Shown here piece by piece: positions 1-11,900 of a stretch of 64,000 nt of DNA (the stretch's first letter is position 1; every line of letters begins with the position of its first letter). Made by a program: the position numbers and the translations under genes. Origin of the DNA: Phorcus lineatus (lineage: Eukaryota; Mollusca; Gastropoda; Trochida; Trochidae); contig OV121090.1 in NCBI GenBank assembly GCA_921293015.1, positions 4,588,001-4,652,000 of the forward strand, in the 5' to 3' direction. The notes below the pieces were generated by a model. It was not told the origin of the DNA. It saw nothing but the letters and a program-made list of their open reading frames with translations, and made no database searches.

Positions 1-592
1 ATTTGGATGATACATTTTGGAATATTGTCATGCAAGACATGTATTAACAAATGTAATATCACTTGCTGTTGCGGCTATCTAACGTCTGTACATGAGCTAA
101 GAGTATGTTATAGACTAATTATCATCCCAACTGTATGTCACACCATTACATATAACCACCACCGTTCATGGTTCGTCGATCGACGGTATCAGTTGTTTCA
201 AAAGCATGCTTTATGCAACTTTATGCAACTATAAAGCATTTGACGGAGACTGACGTCATTGTCCTTAATTAAACCACAGATAAATCCTGTCCCGTTTATA
301 TTATACAACCCCAAAATTTACCACATATTGTTCACTAGCTATATATATAGTCATAGTTAGAATCATCAGCAGTTTTTTTTATAAAACAACTTTGCTTTAA
401 TTCATTTCATCTGAGATGAAGGATAAATAAATGTACATTTTAATTACATTTTTTTAGAAATGCAATGGATAGATCAATAGTAGCGATCAAACATTTCGAT
501 ACAGAGTAGATTAGAGGCAAACATTTGAAAAATTGTCACTCGTTTAGTAAACATCATGTGAGACACTTTCTCGGATAATTATCCCTTTCTTT
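1..592. other. Non-coding stretch with one repeat fragment
   Basis: I see no convincing gene here. The open frame at 7-234 has no recognisable domain and no splice signals that suggest an exon. A TGACGTCA octamer lies at 251-258. A piece of the fold-back repeat described at 5,812-6,115 is visible at about 528-574 (cactcgttt…gagacactttctcgg). Confidence 0.6.
528..574 (+). repeat. Fragment of fold-back repeat family A
   Basis: This stretch aligns by eye with the 3' arm of the fold-back at 6,070-6,115: both read a-rich, then cactcgttt, then a run of a/t, then gacacactttctcg or agacactttctcgg. Only this arm is recognisable, so it looks like a truncated or decayed copy. Confidence 0.5.
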
Positions 593-965
593 CATATAGT
601 AAGATATGATATAGTGTAGTGTATTATAGTTTAATATTGTGTGGTGTATTATAGTTAGTATAGTGTGACATGGTATGATAAAGCAAGATGTGGTAAAGTA
701 TATTAAGTTTAGTATTGTTGAAAATATAGTATGTAGTATAGTATAATATAGTATATATTAGTGTAGTATAGCATAATGTAGTATAATATAGTGTAGTGTA
801 GTGTGGTAAGTATAGTATACTATAGTATAGTGTAGTGTATTATTGTTAAGTAAGGTGTAGTGTACGTAGTATAGTTTAGGATAGTATGATATGGTATGAC
901 ATAGTATAATATGGTAAAATATATTATAGTGTGGTATAGTTTAGGATAATTTTCTATAGTATATT
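593..965. repeat. Degenerate TATAG/TGTAG simple-sequence array
   Basis: About 370 bases consist almost entirely of variations of tatag, tgtag and tatgg, such as tatagtgtagtgta and atagtataatatag. This is an expanded and mutated pentameric microsatellite or cryptic minisatellite. It has no open frame and no internal gene. Confidence 0.8.
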
Positions 966-3489
966 TCGAAGATCGTTAAACATTCGTGAACAACCATACA
1001 TAATTTGTTTCAAAACTTCGATGTATAAACTATGTAAACTAAGATATATGAATGGATCTCCTAAGAAAACTTTCAACAAAAAAGTTCAATGTAACAAACA
1101 TTTTACCAAATATCTCAATAGAAAATAAATGATATGCTATAGTGTCGTTTGGTAAGATATTTCAAAAGGTTTTCTTATTCAAAATTTAAAGTAGGTGAGA
1201 AAATTAGACTTTATAATACTGTGTTAATTTTTTTATTTATTTGGCCACAAAGAATACTGATTGTAGTATTGATAACAATGACGAAAAATGATCTAACTGG
1301 GATAATGATATATTCATGTTTTGTATGTAAAATTAAGTAACAGTTTGATCAGTAGTATAATCTGGTTGTTACGGTTAGAATATAGGTCAGTCCAGTTATA
1401 ACATTAACTTCTACATCCAGAATTTTCATTACAGCCATACTTAATCTATCCTCATTAGATGACTGTCGAATGATTTGCAATTAGGAAACAAGGTCTATTA
1501 ATGTCAACAATTCTTGAATTATATCAATTAACATTGCTTCCCTTCCCTACACGAAATGTTAAGTATTGAACATTTTTTTGAAATTATATGATTCTATTAT
1601 GAAGATTTTCACGCTTTTTAGATGTGTTTTGTGTATACTAACAGATAGCACAACTTATCAAAAATCAATTCGATCTGTTGGGTCGTGTTATTTTTATTCA
1701 CATGTTTTAAACATTTTTGTCGATGTTGCTGCCTCAGCTGCCAATTTCGTTTATATAAAGATTTCATGGATTAGGTAAACCCGATTAAAAATCTATTTTC
1801 CCCGACTTTTTGTCACGCAAAGTCAGGAAGAAACCGATATTTGGACAGTTTGATGTGTTCCAACTGACCTTTAAATGTTAATTCAAACAAGAAGCCTGGA
1901 TATTTGAATTCAAACAAAAACAACGAATTTTGTTATGATTTTATATACTTGAAAGGAAAAGGAAAATCGGATTTCGGTGCCGATATATTCATTAAAGGTA
2001 ATTTTTATAGATATGTTATAGATTATTAAATTGGAAACTGTTTCCAATGTTTTAAGACACCTCATACATGTACCAAAATACGTTAAAAGTTGGAAGATAT
2101 TACTTCTTTGATTTGCGCATAGGACTATTAGGATCGAACGTGTGAACTGTTACCATGAGCACAAGACATATGTCAGACATATGTCAGACATTGCATCACA
2201 ACTAAAACAATAAATGGTATCTGAGTTATGACTCTCTGTCACTCTCAATCATTATCAAATAAGTTACTGTATTCTAATTCACTGTTTATCCCACTTGCAA
2301 CAATCTTCATAATTTGGAGGAATTGAAGATGATATATCGGTGATGGTGCCTTAAAGGGGCAAGAAAACGGGGTTTTTTTTAAAATTTTATTTCTTCATAT
2401 TTTCCCCATTTAAAATTAGTTTATGCCATGTGTAATATCCTTACTCAAACATATCATTACTCAACCTGGCCGTAGAAGACATAAAGGTACCAAGCAACAA
2501 CTACTGGTGGCCATTCTTGTGTGAGCACCATTTGATCTCTTTTTGCGATAAAGAAATGGTTTCTCATTGCCTAACTGAATATCTTACATTCGTTTAGAAG
2601 TGCTCCGTTTGATAAGTAAAATTGTCTCGTAATTGGGAAAATTAAGTTTCGTATTCGTTAGATCATTTTATTTTTCTAAATAAACGTTCGACCTCCCCCT
2701 TATATCAGCTGGGAGACCACCAAATATTTGGTATTGTATAGTCACAAATAATTCAAAGATAGTAATTCACTTGAATAATTTCTTCAATTCACCTTTGCCG
2801 GTGAGGAATATTCTTGAACGGTGTTGAGTGTTAACAACGAAAACGTGAAACAGTAGCTTCTGTCAATATATTTTTCATTCTAAACGTTGTCTAACGTTCG
2901 AAAGGAAGGGAATGGAAACATCAGTAAAAAAAATCACCAGCCCTCATTCCTAATTATTCAGATCGCACATTTGGACAACTTCAATAAAATATAATTGACA
3001 GGCAGACCACGAGGGATAACAAAATAAAGGGCATGTTGTATGTTTGGCCCAATTTAGGAAATGAGTGAACTAAAATGGCCCATTTTATTCTGTCTACATC
3101 AATTTCTTCCGATGCAATGTGACAAGGGGGCTTCTGACATCAGTTCTGCTCAACGATGAGATAACATGAAGTTGATGTTGATGTATGATGTCCCTTGGGT
3201 TCCTTATTGATTCTGTCTGCACACTAGATGAATTAAAAAAATCACCGGGACATATGTCAAGCAGAACATTGATCGCTTCCACTCCGTCGTCTTAGTTTAT
3301 TCTGAGAGAAGTCTTTTAAAGGATTTGGCTTAATTATATCAAATTCCATTAAAAGGCAGAGAGATGTCAGTTTAAAGGACGATCGGTAAAGAGACTCCGT
3401 TATCTGCTAAATGATTTGATTATATTTTCCTTAGATTAGAAAGGTGTCAACAAACGTGAAAGTGTATTAGCTTTTTCGTTCGTCAATTT
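966..3489. other. Intergenic or intronic DNA, no supported gene
   Basis: I see only short open frames (for example 1,149-1,340 and 1,566-1,778 on plus, 3,094-3,282 on minus) with low-complexity, AT-driven composition and no recognisable domain. At 2,165-2,190 an 11-bp unit (acatatgtcag) is repeated in tandem. Nothing else stands out. Confidence 0.6.
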
Positions 3490-3957
3490 CAACCTATGCA
3501 TTATCGTAGAGATCAATTACTTTCGACGTGGCAGGGTCCCCATGAACACGATCAGGACGTGCCTCTATCAGAACTCTCTATCTGTTCCCAAGGCAGTCCT
3601 CTGAAGCAAGCTTATTGAGAGTGTGGGCTGACAGCGAATGCGATCGTGAGTGACACAGGCACGAGAGAGGGTGGTCCCGAGATGAATAGCTTTGTGTCGA
3701 TGTCTCTGATTGGATATAATTCTCATAGCCTCGAACCTAGTATGGCATGTGTTGTCCCAGCTAGTACTGGACTAGCATCAGCGGTGGTCCTAGATCGATG
3801 GTTGGAATCAGAAACAGACTGCCAGATTAGATTTATCGTTAATGGAGCGGGGAATCTACTGCTCTCTATCTTCAGTTTCTACTGTCTCTCACTCGCTCAC
3901 TGGACGGAAAACATAATAGCAGTAGTGGAAAGTAGCGGATAACTTTTCTTGTGACAG
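3490..3957 (+). other. Possible exon ending at a consensus splice donor
   Basis: This stretch is richer in G and C than its surroundings and contains a 98-codon open frame (3,646-3,942). It ends just before gtgacag followed by gtaagaag, a good 5' splice site with the intron starting at 3,958. The frame stops at 3,942, before the donor, so if the donor is used this would more likely be an untranslated first exon than a coding one. I do not recognise the translated product and no partner exon is visible. It could equally be chance. Confidence 0.2.
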
Positions 3958-5811
3958 GTAAGAAGTTATTATGGCACATGTATATAAGTTTAGTATTAGT
4001 ATTAAAGTAATATAACTTGTAAGCGCTCAGGAGTCACTTTTCATTATGTCAACAATTGGACTGACATTGGATAGTACGATACCCAAGTATGTAATTTTTT
4101 AAGGTTATAAACAGTTTATAATATTATACGTCGTACAGAAATAAGAAATGCTAATCTATCAACATATAGACATACCAATTTCTAACCGTCGTATCATTGA
4201 AAACTTGACAAAAAAATTACATAAAAATGCAAACTAATTGCCGCGATTACAAGATACGCTCTGTAGAAGTGTCTCTAAAAATAAATGTTTGTAAACACAG
4301 TAAACGACATATATAGAAATAACAGAATGCTCAAAACAAAGATAATGAACCTTTGCAAGTCGAGTTATTAACAATAACGATATTAGATCAAAACAACAAC
4401 AAAAAAACAATCAAAAATAGATTACCATGATTTAACATAAATGACGAAAAAAAAATTTTTTTCAAATTCAGGTTAATCGGAAAATAATGCGTATTTGTAC
4501 TCGAATAGCATTTATCTTTCTATTGATTAGGTGTGGCTCATCTAAGTTTCATAGTGTAAGTAAGTTAGCAGTAGGTCTTTCGTGATATACGTGGCATGTT
4601 TTAAACATATACCGTGCTAGCAAACCAGATAATTCTTTGATAGACCTTCCCTATCCTTCCGTGGTCGTTTCTAATTAACCACACATCCAAATCCCATTTC
4701 GTTTATTTCCGATTCCCTTTCCATTTGCCGGTGTTGGTTAGATTTAAGTACATCGGATATGAGTTTGTCTACATTGTTCGATGTTGTTGATGCATTTGTC
4801 TCCGTTCTAAGTCAATGTATATGTGGGCATGATGTAGCTCTTGTCAAGGTAAAACTGTCTGAAATGTTTGGTGAGAATTTACAGCATTTGAAAATTTTGA
4901 AAACAGCACCACACTCAACAATGTATACACAGCAAAAAGGAATAATTGATGAGATGCACTTTCAATCAACAGGCTCCTTGACAAAACCGCTCGTTAAATA
5001 TTCAAAAGGACTTAATCACTTTAAACATTACCTTGTGTATCTTTTAAATTGCCTTTCGAAACTGTCTTTCGTTTTGAAAACTTGTTAAGTTTTGAACAAA
5101 ATTTTCTCGAAACTGGCAAAAAGTACATGAAAGGAAAGTCATTGGAAATAATGGAAAACCTGGTTTATGTGTTTTTGTTTTTCACTCTATAAATCAAAAC
5201 ATAATGTGTTTCATGTATTTGAAGACTTCACTCAAATACACCACTAAGGACGTTTTGTCAATAACGTCAGAAGAAACCGGGAAACTACTTGGAACAAATA
5301 TTCGTTTAAAGAGAATTTTAAACCACTAATGCACTTACATTATCAAAGGATTTAATAATTTTCTCGATTGTCTAGTTGATAAACAACATTCGGATTTTCA
5401 AAATTTAAAGAAAAAAATCATCAAAGGATCGTGATTGATAAAACTGGAAATGGACATCATCACTCAACATCTCTTTTATCTTAAAACTAATCTTTAGTCA
5501 CTCTAGATTAAGAATGCGGATTTCCATTACCATTTATATAAGATTCACTAATTGTACCGCAAAAAACTGCATTGTAAATATCAATTACCTTCAAATATTT
5601 GTTTATCTTTTGTCATGGTGTATTGATGTAAACATTTTGTTCTGAATATTCAAGTATTTTTGCTTTCGGTTTGATGTTGGTCCCTCAACACATGTTGTAA
5701 AAGTTGCTAAAGTAAAGACGTCTTCAGTATGGTACTGACATTAACTTCACCATGCTATGACACAAACACATTTATTACTCATATAGTTACTCAAAAGAGG
5801 TGACATAGTTT
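3958..5811. other. Intergenic or intronic DNA, no supported gene
   Basis: The only sizeable open frame is at 4,759-5,088 (109 codons, plus). Its predicted product is leucine- and lysine-rich, has no domain I recognise, and has no convincing splice site at either side. I do not call it a gene. Confidence 0.55.
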
Positions 5812-6115
5812 CAATATGAGCACTTGTGCAAAAATTACGTTTGCCTAGCAACGATTGTTTTTGCGCGAGTTATTGTATTTCGTCGTCTGTGACGTCATGA
5901 CAGCATTGTTCATGATGTCACCGTAGCGGGCCGTCGGAAGGGAAGTAGGCCGTTTTCTGAATATGTCAATGCGTTTAAAATGGAATATAATTGGTAACAA
6001 TGGTATTATTACACTCGGAAGTATGTCATTTGACGTTCTTGAAACTCGCTCTCGCTCCTGTAATACAAAAATTCACACTCGTTTCTTAAAAGTAATATGA
6101 CACACTTTCTCGAGT
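5812..6115 (+). repeat. Fold-back repeat family A, plus-strand copy
   Basis: The unit has two parts. The first (about 5,812-5,900) carries atatgagcac, ttgcctagcaacg and tatttcgtcg, followed by a TGACGTCA octamer at 5,890-5,897. The second (6,013-6,115) is a fold-back: the left arm begins actcggaagtatgtcat and the right arm ends atgacacactttctcgagt, with cgctctcgct near the apex. The same two parts occur in the same order, on the opposite strand, at 61,384-61,671. It has no coding capacity. It is most simply a non-autonomous transposon (MITE-like), but no target duplication is clear. Confidence 0.65.
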
Positions 6116-8790
6116 AAAAATCTCTATATACATCCCACTAACTTTGTGCTCGTTAACTTGAAGCCACGCTATGACATCAGATCCCTAAAACCTTGTATAA
6201 ATAACATCCATGTCTCCATTAAGATCTCCTCTGACGAGCATGAACTTCCGACAGACTATTTTCGAGGTTTCAGCTGCTGAAATGTTCTTCATGACGTCTT
6301 TACATTTGTCCTTTGGTTAATCTGTGTTTTAGAAATCTTATACTCGTTTGCTCTTAACCTTTGTTTAAGAAGCTATGAGACTTGCTATTGCACTCAAGGG
6401 AAATAACTCTTTTCTCCTAGAGCGACTATCAACATCTTTTTGGTTAATTATGATCCTGTGTTGTATTTAATCGACGCGTCTTGCTTGCGGACGTATCAAA
6501 GTTTAAGAGCGAAAAACATGTTTTGATCACCTGTGCTCTAAGCCCTGTATTGTTGATAATCAAAATCGATTCCACGTTTTTTTTTGCTTGATAACATAAG
6601 CGGGCTGTTAGTCATGTTTGCATTTCGACACAATAGATGACAGCATACTTCGTTCGCAATTCTTATCATGTCCCCATGCAATTTTTCTCATTTCAATCAA
6701 CAATCGATCGAGATTAATATTATTACATTGATGTAACAGTTCATTAATAATACATTATCAAATTCCTGTGATCATGGTTAAGACAAGTGTATTGCAGTAC
6801 AGAACATTTATCCCGATAAAAAGCTCCATTTCTCATTGGTTTTCTCTTTGTTCTTGCATTATGAGATGAAAGTGAGTCCTGTCATCCCATGAACGTACTG
6901 GATATTACTACTGATGGGGAACAAAGGTTCCAAATTGGATGAGAATCATAAGCATTTGGGACATTTCCATTCGATTTCCTATTTATATGAACCAGTCACA
7001 TGGATATGAGGGACAGCCATTCGGTGCTAAAATGGAACTACAATGGATGGCAGTCATGCATTTATATATTGTCATACCGAAATAATTCAAACAAAAATGA
7101 TCACCTTGATCACTGTTTTTCAGTGAGTCTTTGAGGCTTATCTGATGTTGATGATCGCAAGCTTACACTCAACGACAAATGAAATGTCACCACATAAAAT
7201 GCAGGATAGTTTAATCCACAAGGGATAAATACATCTAAGAGAAAGTTACATATGTCTCCAGAAGCCAACTATTGTAATATTAAATTGCGAAACATTATTT
7301 GCCATGTTTCTAAAATGTGTTTGAACAGGTATGAAAATTAAATTCATACCCTGATGAGTAAACTTATATATATATATTACTATCAACATTCATACGCTTC
7401 TTGAAATAAGCATTTAAAGCAAACATTTGAAATAAACCTTATCTGGCAGTAGAATTTTGTTTTTTTAAAAAGAAAATTAGGTGACGTTTATTTTGCGATT
7501 GGGTGTAGTCCTTTTATGAGAATAGCTATTACCAAGATGAAAATTGCACTTATTATTTATATCAATATCCAAAATAGTGACGAATCCATGCCAAGAAACA
7601 GGGTATTGACGCTATATCAAGATATATAAAGAAAACACTACATCAACGTTAAATGACATGGTAATGACGCAACCTTGGTGAACATTTGAATACTCCTAAC
7701 TTTTATCATTACAAAATGCATAAAGATTGGAATATTATATTACCTTACTACTGGTTTTATTCTTATGCTGATTTTCAACAACCTATGTAGGTATACAAAG
7801 TCACCGTTACTGCAACAGGAAGCAGGTAAGGGCAATGTGGTCTTAACCATTTTAAGAATTTGTTGAAATGAATAAAATTTCGTATAAAAATTTTTTACAT
7901 TGACGAAACATTAAACTTTATATCCAAAAGCGATGAGAGAAAAAAAAGGTATTTTATGGACTTATGTTATGGGTTTAATTTTACAAATCGAATTCTTATT
8001 AATATCTGGTATTAAAATTCTGTAGGACTATGTACATTAATATTTGAAATTTATTAAACTTACACATTAACGCCACATGGATTTGATGCAAATCCAACAC
8101 TTAAAACTTATTTTTTCCATTTAATTCTGCTGAATCTAATCATAGCATATCAATAATTATAAAACTTACCCGTGTATCATATTAACATCTAGTATAGAAG
8201 CTTCTATATAATAAATAAAATAAAATAAGTTTCTGAAGACAAAGATTTAGACCGATAGCCTTTCATGTAAATACGACACTCATCATCGAAATGCATCAAA
8301 TCGAAACGAATTTACAATATAAATCAACAGTTGTGAAATGTATGTCTATTAATCATTTTTCACACCCTGACAACCTTTGTTAATTTTTTTAAAAATTTAA
8401 TTAATATAAGCTTTAACGTTATGCAAAAGCAATATAATTTGTATAAACGAGAATTTAAAATTCTCATCGAATATACACCAAACTGAATCGAATTTACAGT
8501 GTATGTTAATAGTCGCGGCACCATATACTTACTGCAAGTTATCATCTGTAATCATACTTATATACAACGACACAGAGCTTTAGCGGTGTCTATTACCATT
8601 TTCACTGAAAGACTTATTCACATTCACAAGACTTTGTCTGTGTATATTGTTACTGTTAGTAGATTGACAAGAGATTGACAAACATTTTGCATTGTTCTAG
8701 GAACTCATCAAGAGGTAGCTTGATGACATCATCTACCTAAAAGGATCTATAGATGCTAGGAGTAGCCAAGTCTTGATATCATCCTAAAAG
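6116..8790. other. Intergenic or intronic DNA, no supported gene
   Basis: AT-rich sequence without a recognisable gene. There is a short palindrome at about 7,329-7,352 (ggtatgaa…ttcatacc) and a short (ta)n run at about 7,363-7,378. The two stretches 8,281-8,344 and 8,463-8,517 share a weak resemblance (both contain tcgaa and cgaatttaca) but too little to call a repeat. Confidence 0.6.
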
Positions 8791-8794
8791 CACA

Positions 8795-8975
8795 GAGGTT
8801 TATATCCAAAAAACATGTTGGCCTCTCATGACATAGACCCAGGTTCGAATCCAATAATTTGTGACCTGAGCACCATGCTGCTTTGTGTCCCGGGGCAAGG
8901 CACTTCATCCACATTGCACACAGTCTACGCGACTGTTAAATGGGTACCTGAAAACAGGGATGAACAAAAATGTCG
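8795..8975 (+). mobile_element. tRNA-derived SINE copy
   Basis: A B-box-like ggttcgaatcc (8,842-8,852) is followed by a body reading ttgtgtcccggggcaaggca, cttcatccacattg and aaatgggtacctg. This matches my memory of a widespread marine-invertebrate SINE body in which a B box is followed by a 'gggcaaggcactt' block and an 'aaatgggtacctg' end. The A box is decayed and boundaries are approximate. It has no coding potential. Confidence 0.6.
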
Positions 8976-8979
8976 CTAA

Positions 8980-11900
8980 TTTCATAATTGTTAGAAGTGA
9001 ATTCATTTTATTACAAAACTGTTCAAGATTGTTTGTTTTTCCATATGCATATGAAAAAACTGACAGTAAATGTTGCCCTGAGGAAAATAAATTCCAGTTT
9101 CATAAAACAGTATTTTGATAATATATTGCTATCAACTTTGACCTTTTCTTATAAAGTTAAAATTCTTAACCTGTTCTGTGTAATATGTTATGAGTTAACA
9201 TGCCTTACTCTTTACACTCATGAGTACTGAAACGTTCGTAAAATGATCTAGGCTATTTATCCGAGAAAGTAAATTGCATACACGAAAGCACACGTCATAC
9301 ATGCTGTGTAAGTTTATAGTGTCAAGATATAGTGATCAAATCTTTCAATTACCCTTGTGTATATACAGTTAAGTACTTTTTCAATGATAGAGATTTGGAA
9401 AGAGCAAAAGCCTCTGTTATTTTAATTGTACCTTGTCATTTCATAGTAGCGTTGCATGCTTTGAATGATCCTGAAATACTTATTTCAAATACTCCAAAGA
9501 AGCAAAAAAACTACATGCCGTCTAAAACGGAAATAGCAACTATTACCAATTTCAATTTTGCAAAATGGTAGGTGAACAAATGTCAAAGCCGTTTCCCATG
9601 TATTCCAATGTCGTATTCTTGCAAGGTCAATTCTAATATAAAAATGTTTTTTTTTAAATGGACAATTAGATCCATACCCTACTTTTACCGAGTCTTGCTT
9701 CTGGATGCTGCTACAAGTGAAGTGGCAATAATGCGGTTTAAATTCACTGCCTGATTTACGAGCAACCTTAAAGCTAAATACCTAATCCCAGATTTAAGTA
9801 AATCCCTCCCACCGGCGAAACGATTTAGCGTTACCAAAATCCGCATGACGAACAGCATTCGATCTTGGAGAAACTTCGCGGCGATTACTCCGCTATCAAT
9901 AAAACAAGCCATGTATACAGGGACGTATAAGGTGGGTAAGCTCGACGGCAGTGCTGTCTGAAAACTAGGCTTCATCAAGCTTAGGATAGAAAACGACACA
10001 TTGCCTCACATAGACAAATACTAATTGTTTTAGATGGTGGAGAATCAGGGTGCTCATCGGCAATGAATGTTCTGTCACACGTTGATTGACTTGATGAAAA
10101 ATAGCACTGATTATGAAGTGGGCACTCTTGGCGCTGGAAAACGATTTTCTGGTCGTGGATTTTAGAAGAGGCCATCGTCACTGAATCCCTCATTTTTAAC
10201 TACTACACTGACAGGAGCCTTGGAGCAGATTGGTATCAGTCTATTGATCGGACAAGTTTGCTGGGCGTCTGAGTTTTGATGGTAGAAGATGATGGGGAAT
10301 ATAAGACAGTGATCAGTGAATCTGACCTTCCACTTCGTAAAGTTTCACTAACCATCGCTGAATTCTCCTGTGAAATTTATGGGAACAGTTTCTGCTACAT
10401 GCCATCAAATTTTATCAAACTTATTTCATTACAATCCTTCGTTCATAAGGTATAACAATTGCGTGTAAGAGCCATCGCCAATCATACAAATATCTTTTTT
10501 TCACTGAAGATGGAAGTTACTTGAAAGAATCAAATCACAGCTACATACATATATTTTTACATATAGACATATATATTGAAAAATATGACGTTAAAAGTCA
10601 ATTTTATTCGATTTTACGTATGCCTCATTTGTTCCGATGTTCTATGTTTGCATATGTCTATGAACCTACATATATACATTTAAGTTAACAACGTAGCATG
10701 ATTGCTAGGCATATTACAATACCAGTCAGTCACGAATACAATTAAGAAACATGTCTGAGGTTTCTGTTCATACGCATCTCTACAAGGCGCTAACAAAGCG
10801 GGTAATGCAGCGTCACAAAGAGAGTAATAGATGTTGTAATAGCGGTGACATAGTGGTTCGGCGAATGTAGAGTTCTCATTTCACATCTGAATGTAGCCTA
10901 GTTTCAGTTTTCACTTTTTATCTCCAGAATTAACATATTCTCATTTGTGTACATACTTTCATAGCCAAAGTAAATGTCAAATGAAATTATCAGACATTTT
11001 GCCATTGAATAAACGGACGGCTCATATCTAGCGCGTTTAAGCAGATGAGATATGATTTCAGTCATTGATTTAATTTCCAAAGACATCAAATAAACGAAAA
11101 TATCCTTCGTGTGTAAACATTTCTCATTTTAGAAATATCTTCCTGCATAACATATTGAAGTCAATGTAAATCACTGTATTGATTGTTGCATTTGAGTCAT
11201 GTCTTAGGTCCCTTGATAAAGAATACTTCTCCAGAATGACAGCGGCTATTGTGCCAAACATCTCTGATTTCTTTGAAGTTTGGAAATCATGTTGACCCGA
11301 AAGTATCGCATATATCATTGGTTACTTAAAGGCGATCCCCATCTGAAGATCGTTATTCTTTGCAGCCCGCTGCTTTTGAACACTACTCAGATTTCAGTGT
11401 ACTCAATAAAGTGAGCGAAAGAGGCGCCTACAGTATTCTATGCTTCGTCGTCTCAGCGGGTTAGTGATGCCTCCATTGCCAGGAAATGAATAAGGGTCAA
11501 CAGCTAAAATGTTACTATTTGTTCGAGAGATTTGAAATTGAATTGATTGTGCTTATGTCTTCGGGACGTGAATATAACGATGATTGAAAAGGTTTTTTGT
11601 AGAGTATAGAGAGTATATTTGCAGTCTACTGAATGGGCAGAATATTTCGTTCATGTCCGAACATCATTCTAAAACAGCACAACATCATAGTACTAATGGA
11701 TCTGTCAGTGATAATTCAATATTCTTACTCAAAGTATTTAGCAGATATGGAAAATATTTCGCACAGCTTTTATTTTCATGTTTTAAAAAAGTTGATTTCA
11801 AAATTAATATAAATCCATGAATGTCATTATCTATGATAAAACGAATTATTAAATATTAAAAAAACACTATGTTAGGTTTAGCAAGGCAAAAAATCACGCA

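Noticed and set aside
4759-5088. 109-codon plus-strand open frame
   Set aside because: Composition is AT-driven, no domain is visible and neighbouring sequence shows no exon signals.
7789-7826. 35-nt block between an acceptor-like ctatgtag and a donor-like cag|gtaagg
   Set aside because: Too short to judge and no neighbouring exon in a compatible phase.
8281-8517. Weak similarity between 8,281-8,344 and 8,463-8,517
   Set aside because: Shared words are short and AT-rich; not distinguishable from chance by eye.
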